From Ruminococcaceae bacterium YRB3002 (lineage in GTDB: Bacteria > Bacillota > Clostridia > Saccharofermentanales > Saccharofermentanaceae), in assembly GCA_900099715.1 (NCBI GenBank), contig FMTG01000016.1, positions 1 through 57,256 of the forward strand: a stretch of DNA of 57,256 nucleotides, given 5' to 3'. The position numbers and the translations under genes are program-made. Positions 50,087 through 57,256 of this stretch are shown here, piece after piece (the first letter of the stretch is position 1; each line of letters starts with the position of its first letter). Under the pieces are notes generated by a model. That model was not told the origin of the DNA. It ran no database searches and worked only from the letters and a program-made list of their open reading frames with translations.

Positions 50087-51526
50087 ATGACAGACTACGA
50101 GATGGTTATAGGCCTTGAGGTTCACTGCGAACTGTCAACGGCATCCAAGATATTCTGCTCCTGCTCGACGAAGTTCGGAGGAGCGCCCAACACACATGTT
50201 TGCGAAGTATGCTCCGGCATGCCCGGCACGCTCCCCACACTGAATAAGCAGGTGGTGGAATTTGCAGTCAAGGCAGGACTGGCATTGAACTGTGACATTA
50301 CAAGAAAGAACAAGTTCGACCGTAAGAACTACTTCTATCCCGACCTTCCCAAGGCATATCAGATATCACAGCTCTACTATCCCATCTGCCGCAACGGTCA
50401 TGTGGATATCAAGACAGCCAATGGCGTGAAGTCCATCGGGATCCACGAGATCCACATGGAGGAGGATGCGGGCAAGCTTGTGCATGATCCGCTGTCAGGC
50501 AAGACGATGGTTGACTTCAACCGCTGCGGAGTGCCGCTCATCGAAATCGTGTCAGAGCCTGATTTCAGGTCTGCTGATGAAGTAATCGCATACCTTGAGA
50601 AGCTAAGAGATACCTTGCAGTATCTTGGCGTGTCCGACTGCAAGATGCAGGAGGGCTCCATGCGTGCAGACGTCAACCTCTCCGTAAGACCGAGGGGACA
50701 GTCTGAATTCGGCACGAGAACAGAGATGAAGAATATCGCTTCCCTGAAAGCAATTGCACGTGCCATCGAGTACGAGTGCGAGCGCCAGATCGACGTGATC
50801 GAGGCAGGGGAGAAGGTCGTCCAGGAGACGAGAAGATGGGACGACGAGAAGGAATATACATATGCCATGAGGTCCAAGGAGGATGCCCAGGACTACAAGT
50901 ATTTCCCTGATCCCGACCTCATGCCTATCGAGATAAGCGAAGAGTATATAGAGACTGTCAGATCGCAGCTTCCCGAGCTGGCTGATGCAAAGCGCAGGCG
51001 CTACGTTGAGGAACTCGGTCTTCCTGAATACGATGCGGATATCATCACAGGTTCAACGACTCTGGTCAAGGTATTCGAGACAACATGCGCCATCTGCGGC
51101 GCACCCAAAGATGCTTCCAACTGGGTCATGACAGACCTTCTGAAGCTCTGCAACGACAACCATATTACGCCCGAGGACATGAGCTTCAGGTTCGAGTCTC
51201 TGGGCGAGATAATCAAGATGGTAAACGACGGAAAGATCAACCGTAAGACAGGCCGCGAAGTCTTCGCGAAAGTCTTCACAGATAACGTGGATCCCGCTGA
51301 ATATGTTGAGGAGAACGGTCTCGCTCAGGTATCGGATCTGTCAGCCATCGAGCCCGTCATCAAGGAAGTTCTTGCCTCCAATGAGAAGGCAGTCTCCGAG
51401 TACCTCGGAGGTGCCGAGAAGAACTTCCAGTTCCTGATCGGCCAGTCCATGAGAGCACTCAGGGGCAAGGCGGATCCCCAGGCCGTAAGAGAGGCACTTC
51501 AGAAGCTCCTCGATGAGATGAGGTAA
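50087..51526 (+). CDS. gatB: Asp-tRNA(Asn)/Glu-tRNA(Gln) amidotransferase subunit B
   Basis: 479 aa. VIGLEVHCELSTASKIFCSC with a Zn-site Cys set (CSCS...CEVCSGMPG), then KNYFYPDLPKAYQISQ and RMRADVNLSVR-like SMRADVNLSVRPRG. The C-terminal YqeY-like tail ends QAVREALQKLLDEM. Binds the mischarged tRNA and amidates it. Four bases behind gatA. Confidence 0.96.
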   Translation: MTDYEMVIGLEVHCELSTASKIFCSCSTKFGGAPNTHVCEVCSGMPGTLPTLNKQVVEFAVKAGLALNCDITRKNKFDRKNYFYPDLPKAYQISQLYYPICRNGHVDIKTANGVKSIGIHEIHMEEDAGKLVHDPLSGKTMVDFNRCGVPLIEIVSEPDFRSADEVIAYLEKLRDTLQYLGVSDCKMQEGSMRADVNLSVRPRGQSEFGTRTEMKNIASLKAIARAIEYECERQIDVIEAGEKVVQETRRWDDEKEYTYAMRSKEDAQDYKYFPDPDLMPIEISEEYIETVRSQLPELADAKRRRYVEELGLPEYDADIITGSTTLVKVFETTCAICGAPKDASNWVMTDLLKLCNDNHITPEDMSFRFESLGEIIKMVNDGKINRKTGREVFAKVFTDNVDPAEYVEENGLAQVSDLSAIEPVIKEVLASNEKAVSEYLGGAEKNFQFLIGQSMRALRGKADPQAVREALQKLLDEMR

Positions 51527-51537
51527 CGCATCAGTAT

Positions 51538-52878
51538 ATGAATACAGTGTTTGCTCTGGTCCTTGTCATCTTCCTTATTCTGGTGAATGCCTTTTTCTCA
51601 GGAACGGAGATGGCTGTCATAACACTCAGTGACGCCAAGATCCGCAAGATGAGCGAGGAAGGGGACAAGAGGGCTGCCAGAGTCGTGAAGTTTCTCGACA
51701 ATCCTTCAAGCTTCCTCGCCACGATCCAGGTGGGAGTGACCTTTGCTGGATTCCTGTCGTCTGCTTTCGCGGCCAGCAGCTTTGCAGATAAGGCGGCTGC
51801 ACTTATTGATCCGGATACGAAGTATACATGGATGATTCCGCTGTGCACGGTGGTGATAACACTGATCCTGTCTTACTTCTCGCTGGTGTTCGGAGAGCTG
51901 GTCCCCAAGAGGGTGGCTCAGAAATACCCCGAGAAATGGGCATTTGCCTCTGCCGGCATCGTCAGGTTCTTCGGGATCCTCGCCAAGCCGTTCGTGGCAT
52001 TCCTTACAATATCGACCAACGGCATACTCATGCTGTTCAGGATCGATCCCAACGACAATGATAAGGAAGTCACCGAGGAAGAGATCCGCATGATGGTTGA
52101 TGTGGGTTCCGAGACGGGAACCATCGAGAACTCCGAGAAAGAGATGATCGAGAATATCTTCGAGTTCAATGACAAGGAAGTCTCCGAGATAATGACGCAC
52201 AGAAAGAAGATCGTCTCTCTGCCGATAGACGCCACTTTCGAGGAGGTCATGAAGGTGGCCAGGGAAGAGCGTTATACCAGGATCCCCGTATATAACGAGA
52301 ATATCGATGATATAGAGGGAATACTGCATATCAAGGACCTTATCGGGATCGAGAAGCCGTCTGATGATAAGCCGTTCAATCTGCGCGACCTGATCAGAGA
52401 GCCTCTCGTAGTTCACGAGACGCGCAAGATATCTTCACTCTTTGCGGAGATGAAGACATGCGGAATGCAGATGGCCGTCATAGTGGATGAATATGGTGGA
52501 ACCATGGGTATATGCACCATAGAGGATATGCTCGAGGAGATCGTGGGCAATATCACAGACGAGTTCGATGATGACGAGGAGCAGCAGTTGATAAGGCTGT
52601 CCAATGGTGACTTCATCGTGGCAGGCGATATGACGCTGTCCGATCTGGAGGATGTGCTTGAGATGGAGCTGGACGAGGAGGAATACGATACGATCGCAGG
52701 TCTTGTGATCCAGCTTCTGGACCGTGTTCCCGAAGAGCGTGAGCATCCCGTAGTAACTTATAAGAATCTTAATATTAAGGTGCTTCACGTGGAGGACCGC
52801 TGGATATCCAAGGTCATGATACACAAGAATCCCGTGAAACCCGCAGAAGACAGTGACGAGAAGGCAGATGAGCAATAG
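51538..52878 (+). CDS. CNNM/CorC-type transporter with CBS pair
   Basis: 446 aa, hemolysin-C/CorB-type. CNNM membrane domain (residues about 1-190, FSGTEMAVITLSDAKIRKMSE), then two CBS domains (about 205-330, IMTHRKKIVSLP and EYGGTMGICTIEDMLEEIVG) and a CorC/HlyC C-terminal domain (about 350-425). Relatives export Mg or Co or maintain ion balance. Twelve bases behind gatB, and the next gene overlaps its end. Confidence 0.9.
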   Translation: MNTVFALVLVIFLILVNAFFSGTEMAVITLSDAKIRKMSEEGDKRAARVVKFLDNPSSFLATIQVGVTFAGFLSSAFAASSFADKAAALIDPDTKYTWMIPLCTVVITLILSYFSLVFGELVPKRVAQKYPEKWAFASAGIVRFFGILAKPFVAFLTISTNGILMLFRIDPNDNDKEVTEEEIRMMVDVGSETGTIENSEKEMIENIFEFNDKEVSEIMTHRKKIVSLPIDATFEEVMKVAREERYTRIPVYNENIDDIEGILHIKDLIGIEKPSDDKPFNLRDLIREPLVVHETRKISSLFAEMKTCGMQMAVIVDEYGGTMGICTIEDMLEEIVGNITDEFDDDEEQQLIRLSNGDFIVAGDMTLSDLEDVLEMELDEEEYDTIAGLVIQLLDRVPEEREHPVVTYKNLNIKVLHVEDRWISKVMIHKNPVKPAEDSDEKADEQ

Positions 52879-53518
52879 ATACGACGCCATACTGTACGAT
52901 CTTGACGGTACGCTGACGGATTCTATCCCACTGATCATGAAATGCTTTCATCTGGCCTACATCGAAGTGCTCGGGGAGTGCACGAGAACAGATGAGGATC
53001 TGATGTCCTATATAGGACAGCCCCTTCTTAAGACATTCTCCGATGTACATGACGATGACACGGCCCGGCAGCTGTTCGAGGCCTACCTGAGGATCAATGA
53101 GGCCATGCTCCATAATGATGAACTGGATCTGTTTCCGGGCGTCCTCGACTCCCTCAAAAGGCTTAAAAGCGCCGGCGTGAAGCAGGGTATCATGACATCC
53201 AAGAGAAGGGATTCCCTGATGATCACACTGGAGCTTAAGGGTATGGTGCCCCTCTTCGAACAGATAACGGCACTCGAGGATACCGTGGAACACAAGCCCG
53301 CCGCAGAGCCGCTGATCTACAGCGCCGCGCAGATGGGGATTAGCGATATGTCCAGGGTGCTTTATGTCGGCGATGCCATCGTGGATTACGAGTGCGCCAT
53401 CAACAGCGGTGCTGATTTCGCGCTGGTGAGATGGACCAGGATGGACCTGGCACCGTTCGTGGCGAAGGGAATGCCGCGTGTTATCGGCAGTATCGATGAA
53501 CTGTTGCAATATGAATAA
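52868..53518 (+). CDS. HAD-family phosphatase (Gph/PpaX-like)
   Basis: 216 aa from ATG 52868 (GAGAAGG just upstream; GTG 52853 also possible). HAD motifs: YDLDGTLTDS (nucleophile Asp10), IMTSKRRDS (motif II), KPAAEP (motif III Lys) and VLYVGDAIVDYECAINSGAD (motif IV). Similar to phosphoglycolate phosphatase or pyrophosphatase PpaX; substrate open. Overlaps the CNNM gene. Confidence 0.85.
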   Translation: MSNRYDAILYDLDGTLTDSIPLIMKCFHLAYIEVLGECTRTDEDLMSYIGQPLLKTFSDVHDDDTARQLFEAYLRINEAMLHNDELDLFPGVLDSLKRLKSAGVKQGIMTSKRRDSLMITLELKGMVPLFEQITALEDTVEHKPAAEPLIYSAAQMGISDMSRVLYVGDAIVDYECAINSGADFALVRWTRMDLAPFVAKGMPRVIGSIDELLQYE

Positions 53519-53532
53519 ACCTCTACTATAAT
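53504..53532 (+). promoter_or_regulatory. promoter of the second PpiC-like gene
   Basis: TTGCAA (53504-53509), 17 bases, TATAAT (53527-53532), overlapping the end of the HAD gene. Confidence 0.75.
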
Positions 53533-53585
53533 GTTCGGGTATTATGCCCAATTATGCGGCAATTTATTAAAGGCAGGTTATAGAT

Positions 53586-55157
53586 ATGGCATCCGGTAAG
53601 GTAAAATCGGCTCAGGCCCAGAAGGCCAAGATCAATCTGATAAAGGCAATCGTCATTGTTGTCCTGGTGCTCTGCGTTGGAGGATTCTTTGTATATATCT
53701 CGGGTATCCTCCCCAGGTTACTGACAGGCGTTAAGATCGTGGAGAACGCTGCTGACGGCACACAGACTACTATCGAGAACGTGTCGGTTCAGGAACTCAA
53801 CTATCACTTCTACGAAGTTTACAGCATGTATTCCATGTACGGCATGGTATCCAAGGATACACTTGATGATCCCACTGATCCCGATACCGAGGGCAGCCAG
53901 ACATACCGCGAGTTTATGTATCAGACGGCAGCGGACGAGGTCATGAATTCAGCTCTCGTCAGAAGATCGTCAGAGCAGTATAACTATGAATCCCATTCCG
54001 GTGCAGCAAGGTATGCTCTCCTTCAGCTTGAGGGAATGAAGTCCACAGCTCAGTCATACGGATATAATTCATTCAACCAGTACCTGCAGATCATGTACGG
54101 TACAGGCTTCAATGCATCTGATTACAGGAAGTTCTCCGAGAGAGAGGCTTTCACACAGGAATTCGAGAATTACATGAAGCAGTTCATCCTCATCCCTTCC
54201 GATGAAGAGATACAGGCTGCATACGATAACGACCCCAAGGCATACCAGAGAGCAGATCTGAACTACTATCTCTTCTCTGCCGAGATGGATGCTGACGGCA
54301 ACTATACAAACCTTCCCGCTACTGTAACGCAGGCAAATGCCGTTATGACAAAGGTCAACGGCGGCATGAGCTTCAAGGATGCCGTTAAGGCAGTCCTCGA
54401 GCAGGATGCAGAGGCAAATGCAGACAAGCTCGCTTCCTTCGAAGATGATAGTGTTGATCCTACATTTGTAAGCGGATATTCCCAGGCTACAGCCGAGTAT
54501 CAGTTCAAGGAAGAGGTTGCCAACGTTCTCTTCGGTGACGATGCCGAGCCCGGCAAGGCAAAGGTAGTCGAGACCGAAAGCGGCACATATGTCGTATGCC
54601 TCGTTGAACTCAGCGTTGACGAGACGCCTACCGTTACATACAGGACTCTTACGATCGCCAACGATGCCAAGAATGATGCTGAGGCCACAGAGGCTCAGAT
54701 CGCAGACGGACTGGCACAGGCAAGGGCACAGGCTGACTCCATCGTTGCAACAAGGATGGATCCCCTCGGATTTGCCGATGCGGTTAAGCAGAATTCCACA
54801 AATGCAAATGAGATCCTGTCAGGCGGATATGTGAGCGGTGATACAGCTGCCTCATATGTTGGCGGAACTTCTGATGACGATTCCGAGACTGTTGATGAGG
54901 CACAGGCAGCGATCAATGCCCAGCTTGGTTCATGGCTGTTCGATGAGGCAAGGGCTCAGGGAGACACGCTGATCATCAACTCTGCTGACAGCTCCTCCGT
55001 TACCATCTACTACTTTGATAACATCAAGCCCGCATGGATGGTTACGGCACGTGACAAGATCACAACGGCTCTCGTTAACGGATGGTCACAGGATCTTAAG
55101 GCAAACAATCCCAGTTACATTATCAATTACAGTCTGTCACAGTTCCTGCAGTACTGA
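53586..55157 (+). CDS. membrane-anchored PpiC-like foldase
   Basis: 523 aa. A short basic cytosolic tail, one membrane helix (residues about 19-41), then an extracellular region: a SurA-N-like helical part (about 70-200) and a parvulin-like domain (about 205-350, LNYYLFSAEMDADGNY, GGMSFKDAVKAVL and ESGTYVVCLVEL). The C-terminal ~170 residues are another alpha/beta part with repeated AQ-rich helices. Probably helps proteins fold outside the membrane. Own promoter and strong terminator. Confidence 0.78.
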   Translation: MASGKVKSAQAQKAKINLIKAIVIVVLVLCVGGFFVYISGILPRLLTGVKIVENAADGTQTTIENVSVQELNYHFYEVYSMYSMYGMVSKDTLDDPTDPDTEGSQTYREFMYQTAADEVMNSALVRRSSEQYNYESHSGAARYALLQLEGMKSTAQSYGYNSFNQYLQIMYGTGFNASDYRKFSEREAFTQEFENYMKQFILIPSDEEIQAAYDNDPKAYQRADLNYYLFSAEMDADGNYTNLPATVTQANAVMTKVNGGMSFKDAVKAVLEQDAEANADKLASFEDDSVDPTFVSGYSQATAEYQFKEEVANVLFGDDAEPGKAKVVETESGTYVVCLVELSVDETPTVTYRTLTIANDAKNDAEATEAQIADGLAQARAQADSIVATRMDPLGFADAVKQNSTNANEILSGGYVSGDTAASYVGGTSDDDSETVDEAQAAINAQLGSWLFDEARAQGDTLIINSADSSSVTIYYFDNIKPAWMVTARDKITTALVNGWSQDLKANNPSYIINYSLSQFLQY

Positions 55158-55208
55158 GGTGTGGCGGATCTGCGGTTAATGAAGTTTGATCATATAGGGC
55201 AGCAGGAG

Positions 55209-55238
55209 CGCAGCGGAATGTCCGCTGCGTTTCTTTTT
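55209..55238 (+). terminator. intrinsic terminator of the PpiC-like gene
   Basis: CGCAGCGGA pairs perfectly with TCCGCTGCG around ATG, followed by TTTCTTTTT. It shows that the next gene must start after this point. Confidence 0.9.
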
Positions 55239-55274
55239 GGCGGTGGACCCCTGAAAAAGGGAACGTTATTGATG

Positions 55275-55280
55275 TATAAT
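55275..55280 (+). promoter_or_regulatory. -10 box adjoining the symporter start codons
   Basis: TATAAT is followed directly by ATG 55281 and ATG 55287; CTGAAA at 55251-55256 is a possible -35 at 18 bases. Transcripts would begin at about 55287. Confidence 0.5.
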
Positions 55281-56978
55281 ATGAATATGAAAAAAGCACG
55301 CATCATGAACCGCAGGATACATGTTGACGGAGGAGATAAAGCCGGCCTTCAGTCATGTCTTGATTTCATCGAGACATCACTCACCGAGCTTGGCGTTGAC
55401 AGAAAACTCGTGATAAGGAGCATCCTGATCGCAGAAGAGACGATCCCTCTCATGGTGGAGCACAACAGCGAGGGGACCGATATCAGGGTCCGTATCCGCA
55501 AGGTGATCGGTGATACCGTTGTCACCATAAGCGCCCGCGGCGAGGAGTTCGATCCGATGTCCGGCGGCGTGGGAGCTGATGGTAATCTGAGCGATCTTGA
55601 AGATGAGAATGTTCAGGCGGCGATCCGTTCCATTCTCCTCATGTCACAGGCGGATCTGGTCAAATCCTCCCACAGGAATGGTGTCAACACTCTTCAGATC
55701 ACCGCGTGCCAGTCCGAGAAATCGATGTTCGCATACACCATTGCGGCGCTTATACTGGGCCTTATCGCCGGCCTGCTTCTGAGGTTCGTCCTGCCGGATG
55801 CCGTGGCAGATGGCATAAGCTCATACGTCCTGACCCCGGTCAAGACAATATTCATGAATGCCTTGAAGATCATAATCGCGCCGGTCATATTCTTCTCGAT
55901 CGTCACGTGCATATCCCAGTTCAAGAACATATCCGAACTTGGCCGCATCGGCGCGAAAACAATGGGCATGTACTTTCTCACGACCGCCATCGCCATTGCC
56001 CTGGCGCTTGGCTTTTACACCGTCATAAAACCCGGTCAGACGGGGTTTGCTCTTGCTTCCGAAAACGCCGCCACTGTTGCCGCAACCGAAGAAACTGCAT
56101 CCGGCACGCAGGAAGCCGGGGCTTCAATCATTAATACTCTTGTAGATATCGTTCCGGATAATTTCATCAAACCGTTTCTGGAGTCAAACACACTTCAGCT
56201 TATCTTTCTGGCAGTCCTTGTCGGCGTGGCTGTGGGTATGGTCGGGGAGCATTCCACGATGCTGCGGGACATCGCCGATGCCTTCTATTCGCTGGCGCTG
56301 ACCATAACGAGGCTCATCTCGAAGCTCATTCCGCTGGCTGTATTCTGTTCCGTATCCACCATGCTGCTGTCCCTGGGCGGCAAGTCATTCTTCAACGTGC
56401 TGGGTCTGTTTGGTACGCACGTGCTTACGATACTCGGAATACTCGTGGTGTACGGCATCCTGATCCTTGTCATGGCACATCTCAATCCCCTCAAGTTCTA
56501 CCGCAAGAACCGTGATGGCATGATGACAGCATTCACCCTCGGTTCAAGCGCAGCCTGCATCCCCACCAACATGAAGATCTGCACGGAGAAGATGGGGATC
56601 TCCCATAAAGTGTGTAATTTCTCGATCCCCCTGGGCGCCACGGTCAACATGGACGGCGGAAGTATCTTCCTGATACTGACGGGTCTTTTCCTGGCCAATG
56701 CCTATGATGTTTCCGTGACAGGTTCCATGCTGGCGTCACTGATCCTTACTGTTGTTATGCTGTCGATCGGAACGCCCGGTGTTCCCGGCGCAGGTCTGGT
56801 GGCCATCGGCATCGTTGCCTCGAGCCTTGGCCTTCCGGTGGAGTCTGTCGGCCTTATCATCGGCATATATCCTATAATCGATATGTTCAATACAATGTCC
56901 AATACCACCGGAGACGTGGCTGCCTCACTTGTAGTGGCAAAGAACGAGGGTCTGGTGGATAAGGAGATGTGGAAATAG
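55281..56978 (+). CDS. dicarboxylate/amino acid:cation symporter with N-terminal GHKL-like domain
   Basis: 565 aa from ATG 55281 (55287 and 55305 are alternatives; the open frame upstream crosses a terminator). Residues about 10-145 resemble a GHKL/RsbW-type ATPase: IRSILIAEETIPLMVEHNSE is like an N-box helix, but the G1 box reads SARGEEFDP without the DxG Asp. Residues about 155-565 are a DAACS transporter (ALKIIIAPVIFFSIVTCIS, GSSAACIPTN, PLGATVNMDGGS, GTPGVPGAGLV, FNTMSNTTGD). It should import dicarboxylates or amino acids with Na or H. The fusion is unusual and the front domain may regulate transport. Confidence 0.82.
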   Translation: MNMKKARIMNRRIHVDGGDKAGLQSCLDFIETSLTELGVDRKLVIRSILIAEETIPLMVEHNSEGTDIRVRIRKVIGDTVVTISARGEEFDPMSGGVGADGNLSDLEDENVQAAIRSILLMSQADLVKSSHRNGVNTLQITACQSEKSMFAYTIAALILGLIAGLLLRFVLPDAVADGISSYVLTPVKTIFMNALKIIIAPVIFFSIVTCISQFKNISELGRIGAKTMGMYFLTTAIAIALALGFYTVIKPGQTGFALASENAATVAATEETASGTQEAGASIINTLVDIVPDNFIKPFLESNTLQLIFLAVLVGVAVGMVGEHSTMLRDIADAFYSLALTITRLISKLIPLAVFCSVSTMLLSLGGKSFFNVLGLFGTHVLTILGILVVYGILILVMAHLNPLKFYRKNRDGMMTAFTLGSSAACIPTNMKICTEKMGISHKVCNFSIPLGATVNMDGGSIFLILTGLFLANAYDVSVTGSMLASLILTVVMLSIGTPGVPGAGLVAIGIVASSLGLPVESVGLIIGIYPIIDMFNTMSNTTGDVAASLVVAKNEGLVDKEMWK

Positions 56979-56980
56979 GG

Positions 56981-57066
56981 CTCGAACGCGTGTTTTGCGG
57001 CACTTCGAACAGGTCCTCACCGGCTTCGCCGGTTGCGGAACTTGTGGCGCAAAACACGCGTTCGAG
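56981..57066. repeat. 86-bp hairpin element, copy 2
   Basis: CTCGAACGCGTGTTTTGCG (56981-56999) and CGCAAAACACGCGTTCGAG (57048-57066) pair perfectly; ACCGGC/GCCGGT with a TTC loop forms the tip. Inverted relative to 23728-23813. Begins two bases after the symporter stop. Confidence 0.8.
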
Positions 57067-57070
57067 CTTC

Positions 57071-57104
57071 TGTGAAATGGGGACATTCTGAAGTGTCACA
57101 TTTC
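57071..57104. repeat. REP-like palindrome, variant
   Basis: TGTGAAATGGGGAC at the left and TGTCACATTTC at the right, with GAAATG/CATTTC arms; diverged member of the GGGGAC palindrome family. Confidence 0.5.
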
Positions 57105-57143
57105 TTGCGGAGCTGATTACCTTGGTATGATATTTACTGAAAT

Positions 57144-57248
57144 CCCGACTGAATGCCCGACTTGTAGTCGGGATTTCAGTCGGTTTTTTACCTGAAACAG
57201 AGCATTTTCCGACTCATATCCCGACTCATAGTCGGGGTTATAGTCGGG
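57144..57248. repeat. four-word palindrome array, two units
   Basis: In each unit CCCGACT occurs twice and its complement AGTCGGG twice, spaced 5, 3 and 5 bases (unit 1 at 57144-57183, unit 2 at 57208-57248; the outermost words lack one base in places). Unit 1 is followed by TTTTTT. Start-to-start distance is 64 bases. The array may continue past the window end. Confidence 0.8.
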
Positions 57249-57256
57249 ATTTATCT

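Noticed and set aside
23604-57099. Two minus-strand ORFs sharing peptide FCATSSATGEAGEDLFEVPQ
   Set aside because: The shared peptide is the 86-bp hairpin element in translation, not a gene family.

Overview
The window looks like chromosome of an anaerobic, low-to-mid GC Gram-positive bacterium of the class Clostridia (Lachnospiraceae-like or Saccharofermentans-like; the exact family cannot be fixed from the sequence). Supporting signs are an oxygen-sensitive class III ribonucleotide reductase (nrdD/nrdG) under twin NrdR boxes, a FabH-FabK-FabD-FabG-FabF-FabZ fatty-acid operon with a FabT-like operator, GatCAB, a dlt-type cell-wall operon, many lipoproteins with Cys lipoboxes, AAGGAGG-type ribosome binding sites and sigma-A promoters.

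Layout. 1-8262: an accessory locus built of two diverged copies of one cassette. Each copy has a ~200-bp conserved leader, a small secreted protein, a ~240-aa lipoprotein and a ~720-aa lipoprotein that joins a beta-rich N-terminal half to a solute-binding-protein-like C-terminal half. The second copy ends in an ECF sigma factor, and a 45-codon stump shows that at least one further copy was lost. 8263-9599: an AAA/DUF4143 ATPase. 9616-14801 (minus): a dlt-like operon (Asp/Glu-racemase family, adenylation enzyme, carrier protein, MBOAT acyltransferase, SGNH-like protein with GDC in place of GDS). 15237-17242 (minus): a lipoprotein and a membrane-anchored transglutaminase-like protein. 17415-20207: a CsoR-controlled copper operon in which copA carries a C-terminal CopZ domain with its own Shine-Dalgarno and ATG. 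20261-26004: SseB-like protein, NAD(P)HX epimerase, nrdG, a lipoprotein and nrdD. 26370-27755: membrane protein. 27756-28748: about 1 kb of non-coding repeats. 28749-33810 (minus): MFS exporter with a leader peptide, Sel1-type repeat protein, SulP transporter. 33936-37484: DUF4236 protein, glycosyltransferase, asparaginase, C39-like cysteine-protease-fold protein. 37575-42898: fab operon. 42944-46892: small hypotheticals, CarD-like regulator, UDP-galactopyranose mutase. 46908-53518: PpiC-like protein, gatCAB, CNNM/CBS protein and HAD phosphatase in one run. 53586-56978: a second PpiC-like protein and a GHKL-like/dicarboxylate symporter fusion.

The most unusual non-coding feature is a set of intergenic hairpin arrays. 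Arrays at 14961-15135, 27941-28054 and 28114-28230 share an exact 61-nt period and framework but use different stem words, which change together at three places in the unit. A different array at 28459-28649 has four perfect 10-bp stems, each around a 16-nt loop. A four-word palindrome array lies at 57144-57248. REP-like palindromes and two inverted copies of an 86-bp hairpin element are scattered around them. No rRNA, tRNA, CRISPR array, integrase or insertion sequence was seen.
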